A stretch of DNA of 42,271 bases from assembly GCA_905212635.1 (NCBI GenBank), contig CAJMFH010000021.1, positions 1 through 42,271 of the forward strand, read 5' to 3'. Positions 8,112 through 15,384 of the stretch are shown here, one piece after another. Under the pieces are notes generated by a model, which ran no database searches, was not told the DNA's origin, and worked only from the letters and a program-made list of their open reading frames with translations. Position 1 is the stretch's first letter, and every line of letters begins with the position of its first letter. The stretch is from an uncultured Lachnoclostridium sp. GTDB taxonomy: Bacteria > Bacillota > Clostridia > Lachnospirales > Lachnospiraceae. The position numbers and the translations under genes were made by a program.

Positions 8112-8999
8112 TTATAACACCAAATCTTCCACTTTCTCTAATGGGATATTTAACTCCTTGGCTATATCTTCCGAAGTTTCCCCCCTTGAGAAAGCTTCTA
8201 AAATCTGTTTGGCAAGATTTAATCCTTCTTCTCTGCCTTCTTCTCTGCCTTCCTCTCTTTCTTCTTCCCGCAGCACTTTCTCGTGAAGTTCCACATCAAA
8301 TTCATACAAGCACATGTGATACACCTCCGCCTTGTTTTTTAACAAAAATTCTTTCAAGATTCCATCCCGGATGCATTCGTCTATCGTTGTCCGTATTGCA
8401 TCCTCCAGTTCCATTTCTTTTCTATGTTCGCGTGCCCTTTCCGTAAATTCCGCGTACTCCTGTAGTGTTTGGCATGCTGCTTTCAATTCTTCATTCTGCC
8501 CTTTGTTTATATTAATCTGAAGCACAATCAATTCCATGTTGGTCTCTCCAGTATTGGCGGCAAAAGCTTTAGATAAACGGATTTTCTTGTGTTCCGGCTG
8601 TTCCTCATCTCCATTGTAAAACACGACAAATTTTGGTGTCGGGATTTTAATCTGCTTGCGGGAGTAGATATCCAGACCTTCCTCATAAATATATTTCTGC
8701 AACAGATCCGACACATAAAATAAGTTGCGCAATGGCATGTTGGGATTGACTGTGGACTGATGTTCATATAACTGCATCATCATGTAGATGATACAGGATA
8801 TATCATTCTTCATCCCAAGATATAATACACCCTCTAACGTAGTGATGGTGAGATCATCTGGATTGTCATAATGTGTGTCATTGACCGCGTTAAACAGAGA
8901 AAGCAGTCTCTTTTTGTCCCGATACAGCATACGAAACAACGTATCCCGGTAATTTCGCATCACCACGGGCTTTGTTCTGATTTTTCTATTTTCCTTCAT
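8112..8999 (-). CDS. Rpn family PD-(D/E)XK nuclease/putative transposase
   Basis: The 295-residue protein begins RNYRDTLFRMLYRDKKRLLSLFNAVN, and DLTITTLEGVLYLGMKNDISCII follows, as in Rpn (recombination-promoting nuclease, PD-(D/E)XK) proteins common in Lachnospiraceae. The C-terminal part carries the family's charged repeat REEGREEGREEG (DNA repeat about 8225-8265), then the tail LAKQILEAF...EDIAKELNIPLEKVEDLVL. AGGGAG precedes the ATG. It stands alone between the MerR unit and a hairpin at 9159-9217. A truncated relative of its C-terminus lies at 15259-15384. Confidence 0.85.
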   Translation of the reverse strand: MKENRKIRTKPVVMRNYRDTLFRMLYRDKKRLLSLFNAVNDTHYDNPDDLTITTLEGVLYLGMKNDISCIIYMMMQLYEHQSTVNPNMPLRNLFYVSDLLQKYIYEEGLDIYSRKQIKIPTPKFVVFYNGDEEQPEHKKIRLSKAFAANTGETNMELIVLQININKGQNEELKAACQTLQEYAEFTERAREHRKEMELEDAIRTTIDECIRDGILKEFLLKNKAEVYHMCLYEFDVELHEKVLREEEREEGREEGREEGLNLAKQILEAFSRGETSEDIAKELNIPLEKVEDLVL

Positions 9000-9158
9000 T
9001 CAAAATCTCCCTTCTGTGTTTTACAGGAGTTTTGTCATAAAAAAACCTTTCACTTTCTCTAAGCCTTTTCACTCCTGCTTTGTAGTTGTTTTTCTGGAAT
9101 TTAAAGCAAGAATGATATACCAACTTATTCGAACTTTTCACTTATTTATATACAGACT

Positions 9159-9217
9159 AAAAATCACTTGCTTTCTGACAGTATAACATAGTACACTTTG
9201 GAATGCAAGTGATTTTT
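9159..9217 (-). terminator. Terminator hairpin sharing sequence with 17901-17953
   Basis: A 13-bp perfect inverted repeat (aaaaatcacttgc and gcaagtgattttt) encloses about 33 nt containing CAGTATAAC. On the minus strand the stem ends in U residues downstream of the 305-residue protein gene, fitting a terminator. Stem and inner motif recur at 17901-17953. Otherwise 9000-9262 holds no gene I can support. Confidence 0.65.
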
Positions 9218-9262
9218 CATTACAGTAGTATCATCTGTATTGATAACAATCGTAATATTTTG

Positions 9263-10180
9263 TTACTTAACCACGATAGGAATTTTATAAGATTGTGTTT
9301 TAAAATTATCTGCTGAAACGCTTATTGTTACATTCCCACCATTTGAACCATCAAATGAATAGGAGGATTGTAAACTAAATGTTGTACTTAACTGTAAACC
9401 ATCTTGTAGTGTTCCAAATGAGCCAATTGCTCCCGCATATCCGCCGAGTCCATTGATGTAATTTTGGTATTCAAAACCATTACTTGTATTATCTAATGAT
9501 TCGTATAATGCAATTCCATCAAAATTAAGAATGAGTTTCAAATTTTTTAACGTTTTCCCTGTCTGATTGCTAATCACAAAATGAATCATCGATTCGGGCA
9601 TTGTATAGGTAATGTATTTTCCACCAGTATCACACCATTCACCATCCAACGGTGTATCTGAAACAAAGCGTAATTTTCCCGTTCCATTTGAAAAATATTT
9701 TCCCTTTTCATCATTTTTTGACTGATTAACCGCATATTGAACAACAATAATCTGTGATTTTTTCTTCACTTCCTTTTTGCAAATTTCCAATTTTTCTTTT
9801 GCTTCGCTTTCGTCTGAACTACGAAATTGCTCTATGGCTTCCTCATATTTTTCATTATTCATGAGCTCATTTCCAAGATTTAAATGACTATAGCTAATCA
9901 ATTTTTCTGCTTCTGGATTGAAAGCATAAGGCTCCAGATTGCTGATTACCTGTTCATAATCCCCTTTTGAAAACAATTTTTTACTCTCTTCAATTGTCGT
10001 TTCCTCTGGTGTTTTGGTAGGAACAGCCGTGGGGGCAGCTGTTGGAACCGCACCAGCAGATTGTTCCTCTTTTTCACGTATCTGAACTAAAAACATCATA
10101 CCGCCACTCACAATAACTATGGATAACAGCACAATAACAATAATTAATAATTTCTTCATTACATTATCTTTTTCCGGCAT
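9263..10180 (-). CDS. Membrane-anchored extracellular protein with TPR-like region
   Basis: I do not recognise a named family. The 305-residue product has one N-terminal membrane segment (KKLLIIVIVLLSIVIVSGGMMFL), a Pro/Thr/Ala linker (APTAAPTAVPT), a helical stretch resembling TPR repeats (SKGDYEQVISNLEPY and NNEKYEEAIEQFRSS), and a beta-rich C-terminal half (about 145-305) rich in Gly, Ser and Asn. AAGGAG lies 5-6 nt before the ATG of MPEKDN; the second ATG has no such site. It follows the candidate precursor peptide by 91 bp, separated by two perfect palindromes. It may be the surface-exposed partner of the radical SAM island or an unrelated neighbour. Confidence 0.6.
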   Translation of the reverse strand: MPEKDNVMKKLLIIVIVLLSIVIVSGGMMFLVQIREKEEQSAGAVPTAAPTAVPTKTPEETTIEESKKLFSKGDYEQVISNLEPYAFNPEAEKLISYSHLNLGNELMNNEKYEEAIEQFRSSDESEAKEKLEICKKEVKKKSQIIVVQYAVNQSKNDEKGKYFSNGTGKLRFVSDTPLDGEWCDTGGKYITYTMPESMIHFVISNQTGKTLKNLKLILNFDGIALYESLDNTSNGFEYQNYINGLGGYAGAIGSFGTLQDGLQLSTTFSLQSSYSFDGSNGGNVTISVSADNFKTQSYKIPIVVK

Positions 10181-10220
10181 AATATCTCCTTTTCTAATAT
10201 CGTCATAATATTTATACTTC

Positions 10221-10254
10221 TTCTAATTAGAAATGGCGGGAAAATTTTCCCGCC
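10221..10254. promoter_or_regulatory. Two adjacent perfect palindromes
   Basis: TTCTAATTAGAA (10221-10232) and GGCGGGAAAATTTTCCCGCC (10235-10254) lie side by side between the candidate precursor peptide and the 305-residue gene. The second could fold as a GC-rich stem and act as a partial terminator that lowers downstream expression, though no long U tract follows. Either could be an operator. Confidence 0.5.
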
Positions 10255-10271
10255 TAAAGTAAACCAAAACA

Positions 10272-10415
10272 TTAATTTGTATTTGGTCTAATCCCACATT
10301 TTGCCTTACCCGACATTCTACTAGTACACGCTTTTGATGTTGTTAGAGAATATGTATTCGAATACAGCATCTGTGGTTTTTCAAACTTTGTTTCTATTCG
10401 TTCTACTTTCTTCAT
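10272..10415 (-). CDS. Candidate RiPP precursor peptide, 47 residues
   Basis: A short ORF begins at the ATG at 10415 behind a near-perfect GGAGGTGAGGAATA ribosome binding site. The first half, MKKVERIETKFEKPQMLYSN, is charged and leader-like. The second half, TYSLTTSKACTSRMSGKAKC then GIRPNTN, holds two Cys spaced by nine residues and is rich in Ser, Thr, Lys and Gly, as a core would be. The ORF overlaps the 3' end of the radical SAM/SPASM gene by 35 nt in another frame. A tiny ORF with a strong RBS directly after a PqqD/SPASM radical SAM enzyme is the usual layout of a modified-peptide substrate. No known precursor family is recognised, so the role is inference. Confidence 0.6.
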   Translation of the reverse strand: MKKVERIETKFEKPQMLYSNTYSLTTSKACTSRMSGKAKCGIRPNTN

Positions 10416-11746
10416 TATTCCTCACCTCCTTTGCAAAATATTGTGCTTTTGCAATACTGCAAGCCTCTTCATATTTTGAAAACGCATCACCTGTCTCTAA
10501 ATATGCCTGAGCTGGACAAAATGTGCATTCACGTGCATATTTACAATTTTTCATACAAGGAATATCCGATAATTTATATTGCTGCCATTTTTTTAGTTTC
10601 GTTGAATGTTTCCATATCTGTTCAATACTGTCTTCTTTTACATTTCCCAAAATAATAGGAATACCTGAACAAATATATATCCCCATATGGATCAATTGTC
10701 AAATTGGAAAATCCGGCATTACAAATTCCCTTTTTAGAAAAATCAATTTGTTCTTCTTTTTCATATTCTGATATGAATCTTCCCAGTTCACCATAACTTA
10801 TTTTCTGTAAGTCTTCATAACCAACTCTGTACTTAAGATTTTCTGTTCTTGCTGACATAGTAGGTCTTATTGACAATCCTACCTGAATATCAGCTCCAAT
10901 TTCTTTTGCAAGACTCAACATGTCCTCATAATCTTTTACATTTTGCTGCATTACTGTATATTTTATACAAGTAGGAACACCAATGTCTGTAAAAACTTTT
11001 AAGGTATGTAACGTTTTTTCAAATGCCCCTTTAACTCCGGTAATTTCATCATGTACCTTAGCAGAAGAACCATATAAACTAGTCTGAAAACTTCTTATAT
11101 TACATCGCTTCAAGCATAGTATTTGTTCTATTGTAGGAAGTGTACCATTTGAAAATACATTAACTAAAAATCCTTTTTCCGTAGCATATTGTATTAGATG
11201 CACAACATCTTTTCTACAAAATATTTCTCCTCCGGTAAATGTTATTTCACATACATTGGCATCTGCCAACGCATCAAGCACACTTTCTACTTCTTTTGTA
11301 TTCATTTCCGGTTTTCTATCGTGAGGTTCAGCCTCTACATAGCAGTGCTTACACTTCTCATTACATTGATATGTCAACTCAATCAAAACTGAAAACAATT
11401 GCTTTGTATCCGCCAGTTCCTGAATGAACTCTGTTAAATATATATCATTATTATAACCATTCGTATTATCGATGTATGTCAAAAGATACTCATTTACCAT
11501 CATTTCAACGAAGGATTGGATAGAAGAATAAACCACTTCTACAGGCTCTTGATATATTTTCGACAGCTCTTCTGCCAATTGTTTCAAAGACACCTTTTCT
11601 CTTTTCTTTATAACTAACAAAATATCAAATACCACTTCATTGAATATATAATCTTTTTTGGTTATTGTATTACATACATAACATTTTTTATTATATAAAC
11701 GAAAGAAAACACCCTCATTAAGCATAATCACTTCATTTTCATTCAA
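10381..11746 (-). pseudogene. Radical SAM/SPASM peptide maturase, frameshifted
   Basis: The upstream part (11746 to 10622) has a PqqD/RRE-like N-terminal region (about 1-95), the radical SAM cluster motif CNEKCKHC (Cys128/132/135) and GGE at the expected place. The reading frame breaks at the AT run 10671-10680 in the SPASM domain, after CNAGFSNLTIDPYGDIY. The other frame continues ICSGIPIILGN...PCMKNC...CTFCP...AC, restoring the SPASM cysteines through 10381. One extra base or loss of one AT unit explains it; joined, the protein would be about 455 residues. The start is TTG behind AAGGAGG. Such enzymes install thioether or carbon-carbon links in small peptides. It may be a true lesion, phase-variable slippage or a sequencing error. 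Confidence 0.8.
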
Positions 11747-11759
11747 TCTGCTCTCCTCC

Positions 11760-12212
11760 TTATTGAACTGTCACTTTACATACATATTTCTTTTTCTTTA
11801 TAGAAGCTGTAATTTTTGCTTTTCCCCTTTTCTTTGCTGTAACAACTCCCTTTTTAGAAACCGACACAATTGATTTATTCGAACTACTCCACTTCACCTT
11901 TTTTCTTGTATGTTTTAATTTTAATTCAAATTTTTTCCCCCTTTTTAAGGAAAGATTCTTTTTATTGAGAACCACCTTCTTTTGTTTATTGGTTTCCGAA
12001 AGAATAGTACTGTCTGAACTTGTTACCGGTTCTGCTTTCTCCACATAAGGATATTTATTTTGGACATGCAGTACAATAAGACAAAACGCCATTAAACCTA
12101 TACCTGCAACAAGAATTCCTGTATGGTTATTTCGAAAATCATGAAAAACGGTCTTCCAAAAATTTCCTTTTAATATAGGTGTGATTTTTCCCTCTGTATT
12201 ATTTTTGTTCAT
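11760..12212 (-). CDS. Membrane-anchored Big_2 (Ig-like) protein
   Basis: The 150-residue protein has one membrane segment (about residues 33-50, TGILVAGIGLMAFCLIVLHV) preceded by a 30-residue cytoplasmic tail. A spacer and a C-terminal bacterial Ig-like group 2 fold follow: LKRGKKFELKLKHTRKKVKW, then SSNKSIVSVSKKGVVTAKKR and a closing strand. The extracellular part is very lysine rich, suggesting contact with anionic cell wall. AAAGGAG precedes the ATG. It ends 13 bp before the radical SAM start and is in line with the genes of the island. Confidence 0.75.
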   Translation of the reverse strand: MNKNNTEGKITPILKGNFWKTVFHDFRNNHTGILVAGIGLMAFCLIVLHVQNKYPYVEKAEPVTSSDSTILSETNKQKKVVLNKKNLSLKRGKKFELKLKHTRKKVKWSSSNKSIVSVSKKGVVTAKKRGKAKITASIKKKKYVCKVTVQ

Positions 12213-12226
12213 CTCTTACCGCTCCT

Positions 12227-13054
12227 TTAATCAATCGAAATATGTATAGTCGGCAAATAGTTTTCTGAATTTATTGATACTTCTTTTTTGCTTTCATAAA
12301 GTTTTCCCTCTACTGCCAAACCTGCACTTGCAATTCCTGACACATTTTCTATTATTTTTAATTCACCTTGTTCTTTTAAAAATAACAGACACTTCTTTAA
12401 ATCTTCAAACTGTTCACTAATCTCATACAGTGCACAACTATGAAGCATTTCATTTTGTCTTATTTGTGAAATAATCTCCTTATCTGTTGCACGATACAAC
12501 TCTGCCATTACGTCCGATAATTCCTCAACAACTGCACGAGAGCAGAAAGATCCACTAGGCAGACTTACACAATTTTTATTTATGACCGATAACCAAGCTG
12601 ATTCTTTTTTAAATCGAAGTTCTGCCAAAAACCTTGTTACACCAGAGCTATATGCTTCCATTTCTTGCTTTAATACATCTCTGATCTCACTTTTGTTCCC
12701 CTTTACAGGAATCATTTTGAGTTCATGATTTAGAATCATTTGAAAATTCACACAATACATAATACTGCATAAATAAATAACTGCTGCTATCAAAGCAACC
12801 ATCATATATCCAACCATGACCTGAGTTGGAATCAAGCAAACCATATGATGTAAAAAATCTCCAATCTTTTGGAAGATACCAGGAAGCTTATTAATCGCTA
12901 AATGCAGCAAAAATCTTATTAAATAAAATATTCCAATCGCAGCTGCACAGGCAGCCAATAGGAACAGAATTTTCTCTATAAATTCTCCTGCTGCACCCAG
13001 CAGTGCTTTAATTATTGCTATAATAACAATAATCACTATAATAGTTATAATCAT
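12227..13054 (-). CDS. Unrecognised multi-pass membrane protein
   Basis: No family is recognised. The 275-residue product begins with a nearly uninterrupted hydrophobic run (MIITIIVIIVIIAIIKALLG), and further hydrophobic segments lie near 30-50 and 78-105 (VGYMMVALIAAVIYLCSIMY). The remaining 160 residues look soluble and helical, with Cys and charged residues. GGAGGTG precedes the ATG and lies at the end of the preceding gene, 4 bp away, indicating a tight operon. Together with the two small proteins upstream and the AAA+ ATPase it may form a membrane assembly; that is inference from gene order. Confidence 0.6.
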   Translation of the reverse strand: MIITIIVIIVIIAIIKALLGAAGEFIEKILFLLAACAAAIGIFYLIRFLLHLAINKLPGIFQKIGDFLHHMVCLIPTQVMVGYMMVALIAAVIYLCSIMYCVNFQMILNHELKMIPVKGNKSEIRDVLKQEMEAYSSGVTRFLAELRFKKESAWLSVINKNCVSLPSGSFCSRAVVEELSDVMAELYRATDKEIISQIRQNEMLHSCALYEISEQFEDLKKCLLFLKEQGELKIIENVSGIASAGLAVEGKLYESKKEVSINSENYLPTIHISID

Positions 13055-13058
13055 AACA

Positions 13059-13427
13059 TTACACCTCCGTTGGCTCTACAACCTCAACACACCACTTTCC
13101 TTCTCTGTCTATTCTTCTTCTAAATTCTGCTTGATCCCCTTTTAGAAGTCGATCAAAAAGAAAAGTTCCTCCAAATTCCTGCTTCCGGTACTCTTGCTTC
13201 ATTGTATCAAAAAAGTATAAAACTACCTCAATAATAATTTCTCGCCCATTTGATGACAAATAGAAATTTGCCTTCCCACCAATAAATTTCCTTCCCAACT
13301 GTATTGTTTCACATAAATGCTCATCAATATACTCGCTGACAGAATCAAAAAATGTACTAAGTGACACCTTAGGCGATATAAAATCAAGTAAATTTTCAAG
13401 TTTATTAAGTTTATTTTCTAACGACAT
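13059..13427 (-). CDS. Unrecognised small protein
   Basis: This 122-residue, probably soluble protein has no membrane segment and no motif I recognise. It starts with a short amphipathic helix (MSLENKLNKLENLLDFI), then mixed alpha/beta segments with hydrophobic strands (REIIIEVVLYFFDTM), and ends in WCVEVVEP. AGGTG lies about 6 nt upstream of its ATG. It is sandwiched between two membrane-protein genes with gaps of 4 and 8 bp, so coexpression is nearly certain. It could be a cytoplasmic adaptor. Confidence 0.55.
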   Translation of the reverse strand: MSLENKLNKLENLLDFISPKVSLSTFFDSVSEYIDEHLCETIQLGRKFIGGKANFYLSSNGREIIIEVVLYFFDTMKQEYRKQEFGGTFLFDRLLKGDQAEFRRRIDREGKWCVEVVEPTEV

Positions 13428-13435
13428 AATTTCAC

Positions 13436-13777
13436 CTAATTCACCAAATGATTTTCAAGTTCTTCTGTAAACTCTTGCTCTATATTTTCTGAAAGTTTAT
13501 TTTGATATTCTTCTGGAATATCACTTAAGCTTGCCTTTCTGTCAACAATTGTTTCCTGCCATTTTGTACCAACTTTAGAATAATTTTTTGTAATCTCCGC
13601 AACAGCCTCACCCATTTTCTTAAAAAAGACACGTGTACCATACAATATTCCTTTCACAAGGCTTTCAAGCTTTTTATAAATACGCTTCAGCCAGTCTACA
13701 ATCTTCTTCCAAAATGTTGCAAGGACAGATGCTCCTACAATAACTGCTGCTCCCATTATTAATGCTGTTCCAATCAT
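13436..13777 (-). CDS. Small single-pass membrane protein
   Basis: I start this at the ATG at 13777 (MIGTALIMGAAVIVGASVLA), because GGAGG lies 8 nt upstream, inside the last codons of the AAA+ ATPase; the in-frame ATG at 13792 overlaps that site and is poorly placed. The product has 113 residues: one N-terminal membrane segment, a basic amphipathic region (KKIVDWLKRIYKKLESLVKG), and an acidic C-terminus. No family is recognised. Its translation is probably coupled to the ATPase. Confidence 0.6.
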   Translation of the reverse strand: MIGTALIMGAAVIVGASVLATFWKKIVDWLKRIYKKLESLVKGILYGTRVFFKKMGEAVAEITKNYSKVGTKWQETIVDRKASLSDIPEEYQNKLSENIEQEFTEELENHLVN

Positions 13778-13781
13778 AATT

Positions 13782-14690
13782 TCATCCTCCATTAATTTGT
13801 TTTAGTGCGTAGTCCTCGCTTACTTCACGCTGACTAACAATTTTCGGGGCAAATTCTTTGTTTGCCTGCTTTGCTTTTACAATGTTATCCATTGCTGTAT
13901 AAAAATACTTCTCTGAAACAATATCTGCATGATCCATTGCTGCATATAAAGCAGCCGACAAAACACAGTTTGAAATATCGCTTCCTGAAATAGAAGTATA
14001 TTTTTCCGTAATTTCTTTCAGATTCAAATTATAAGGCATCTGAGCAGATAAATAATATTCCCATATTTTTTTCCGTTGTTGCTCATCCGGTAATTTGAAT
14101 TCAATCTGAAATGGAATCCTGCGAATAAACGCAAAATCATAATTTGATATAAAATTTGTAGTAAATATAACAATCCCATCATAATCATTCATTATATTTA
14201 ATAAAACTGACTTGGTCTGATTTACACTTACATCTGTTGAGCTCGTCATATTCGTAACTCTTTTACTCAGTAATGCATCTGCCTCATCAAAAACAAGTAC
14301 CACATCATGCTCTTTAGCGAATGCAAATATCTGATACAAATTCTTAGAAGTTTCACCAACATACTTCGATTCTATTTCTGCATAGTTAACTAAAATAACA
14401 TCTTTATTTAGTTTTTCTGCAATGGCATGAGCAGCCATTGTTTTTCCTGTTCCTGATGCTCCATAAAGATTTATAAACACCCCCCGACTTTCAGGATAAA
14501 ATTTTTCTAATCCCCAGGTTTTCAGCAAAAGTTCTTTATTTTCCATATAAGCAAGAACTTGTCTTATACCACATTCCTGTTCATTACTTAAAACAATATT
14601 CTCTAACTGATACTTGGGTGACTGTATTATGTACTCAACATGATTTGATTTGTTGTTCTCACTATTTTTTTTTGTAAAATCAAGCGGCAT
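13782..14690 (-). CDS. AAA+ ATPase
   Basis: The 302-residue protein is a single AAA module resembling the classic AAA clade (Vps4/FtsH/spastin-like). It has Walker A GASGTGKT (77-84), the pore-loop-like YVGET (about 110-114), Walker B VLVFDEAD (131-138), the sensor-1 segment IFTTNF and arginine-finger region FIRRIPF. No protease domain is attached. AGAGGG precedes the ATG. It follows the Mor-like regulator by 60 bp and overlaps the region coding the next small membrane protein. AAA unfoldases remodel protein substrates; here the partner is probably one of the small neighbours, which is inference. Confidence 0.88.
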   Translation of the reverse strand: MPLDFTKKNSENNKSNHVEYIIQSPKYQLENIVLSNEQECGIRQVLAYMENKELLLKTWGLEKFYPESRGVFINLYGASGTGKTMAAHAIAEKLNKDVILVNYAEIESKYVGETSKNLYQIFAFAKEHDVVLVFDEADALLSKRVTNMTSSTDVSVNQTKSVLLNIMNDYDGIVIFTTNFISNYDFAFIRRIPFQIEFKLPDEQQRKKIWEYYLSAQMPYNLNLKEITEKYTSISGSDISNCVLSAALYAAMDHADIVSEKYFYTAMDNIVKAKQANKEFAPKIVSQREVSEDYALKQINGG

Positions 14691-14751
14691 TTTTTTCCCT
14701 CTTCCAACTATATTTTCTTTTTATATTCTTAAATATATTTTGTCAAACATC

Positions 14752-15021
14752 CTATTCCTCATCTTTTTGCTTCTCCAAAATCAATCGTCTAAGATATTTT
14801 TCATTATAACCATATTTTCGGGCAATTTTTCCCCATTGAGACGGATGCTCTTTCACCGCAAGTTCCACGACATATTCAATCGAATACAAACGTGAAGGCA
14901 TCGAAACTTCCATTCCACGAAATCTCTCGTATATTTCAATTAACAGATCATCTCCAACAATCTCTGCAAGTTCCTGATAAATACCAGCATATCTCTTTTT
15001 TACTTTTTTCTTTGACTGCAT
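14752..15021 (-). CDS. Mor-like HTH transcription activator
   Basis: The 89-residue protein resembles Mor/C activators of Mu-like phages: an N-terminal dimerisation segment (IYQELAEIVGDDLLIEIYERF) and a C-terminal HTH (IARKYGYNEKYLRRLI, about 68-83). GAGGTG lies 5 nt upstream of its ATG. It is the first gene of the AT-rich island, so it probably regulates the AAA+/radical SAM operon. Its leader carries two CTCGACAC repeats, one overlapping the ribosome binding site, which suggests autoregulation. Confidence 0.7.
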   Translation of the reverse strand: MQSKKKVKKRYAGIYQELAEIVGDDLLIEIYERFRGMEVSMPSRLYSIEYVVELAVKEHPSQWGKIARKYGYNEKYLRRLILEKQKDEE

Positions 15022-15029
15022 TTTTTCAC

Positions 15030-15173
15030 CTCGACACTATTTTACACAAAATTCCAATATTTTTCTCGGTATATTCTTCGTGTATTTCTACCAGTATTTT
15101 TATCTGTTATATATAAGATACCACACCGCCCCTCAAAACCATTTTCAATTTTTCCCTCTCGACACCATTTCGC
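15030..15173 (-). promoter_or_regulatory. Promoter and repeated CTCGACAC sites of the island operon
   Basis: CTCGACACTATTTTAC (15030-15045) and CTCGACACCATTTCGC (15158-15173) are near-identical direct repeats 128 bp apart, bracketing a possible promoter: TTGAGG (15136-15131), 17-bp spacer, TATATA (15113-15108). The proximal copy overlaps the ribosome binding site of the Mor-like gene. They are candidate operator sites. Confidence 0.4.
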
Positions 15174-15207
15174 ATATTAGATCCTATTCGTTATAGAAAA
15201 AGCAAAA

Positions 15208-15231
15208 AAGACACAGCATCTGCCATGTCTT
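15208..15231 (-). terminator. Intrinsic terminator after LRR gene and Rpn remnant
   Basis: On the minus strand AAGACATGGC-AGAT-GCTGTGTCTT forms a 10-bp stem (two G-U pairs) with a tetraloop and six U residues following. It ends the transcript of the leucine-rich repeat gene. Confidence 0.8.
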
Positions 15232-15258
15232 CTTTCCAGAATTGTTAATTAATTTTTA

Positions 15259-15384
15259 TCACAACACCAGATCTTCCACCTCTTCCAGTGGGATATCCAT
15301 TTCCTTCGCTATATCCTCCGGTGTTTTTCCACTCAAGAAAGCTTTAAAGACCTGCTTTGCAAGTGATTTTCTCTCTTCTTTACA
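15259..15384 (-). pseudogene. 3' remnant of an Rpn-family gene
   Basis: The minus strand reads KEERKSLAKQVFKAF, then LSGKTPEDIAKEMDIPLEEV and EDLVL before TGA. This matches the C-terminus of the intact Rpn-like protein at 8112-8999 (LAKQILEAF...EDIAKELNIPLEKVEDLVL). No start or upstream domain is present: homology begins right at the LRR gene stop codon. It is the leftover end of a gene whose body was lost by deletion or recombination. Confidence 0.8.

Noticed and set aside
8221..8270. Short tandem repeat as a separate element
   Set aside because: It encodes the REEG repeat normal for Rpn-family C-termini.
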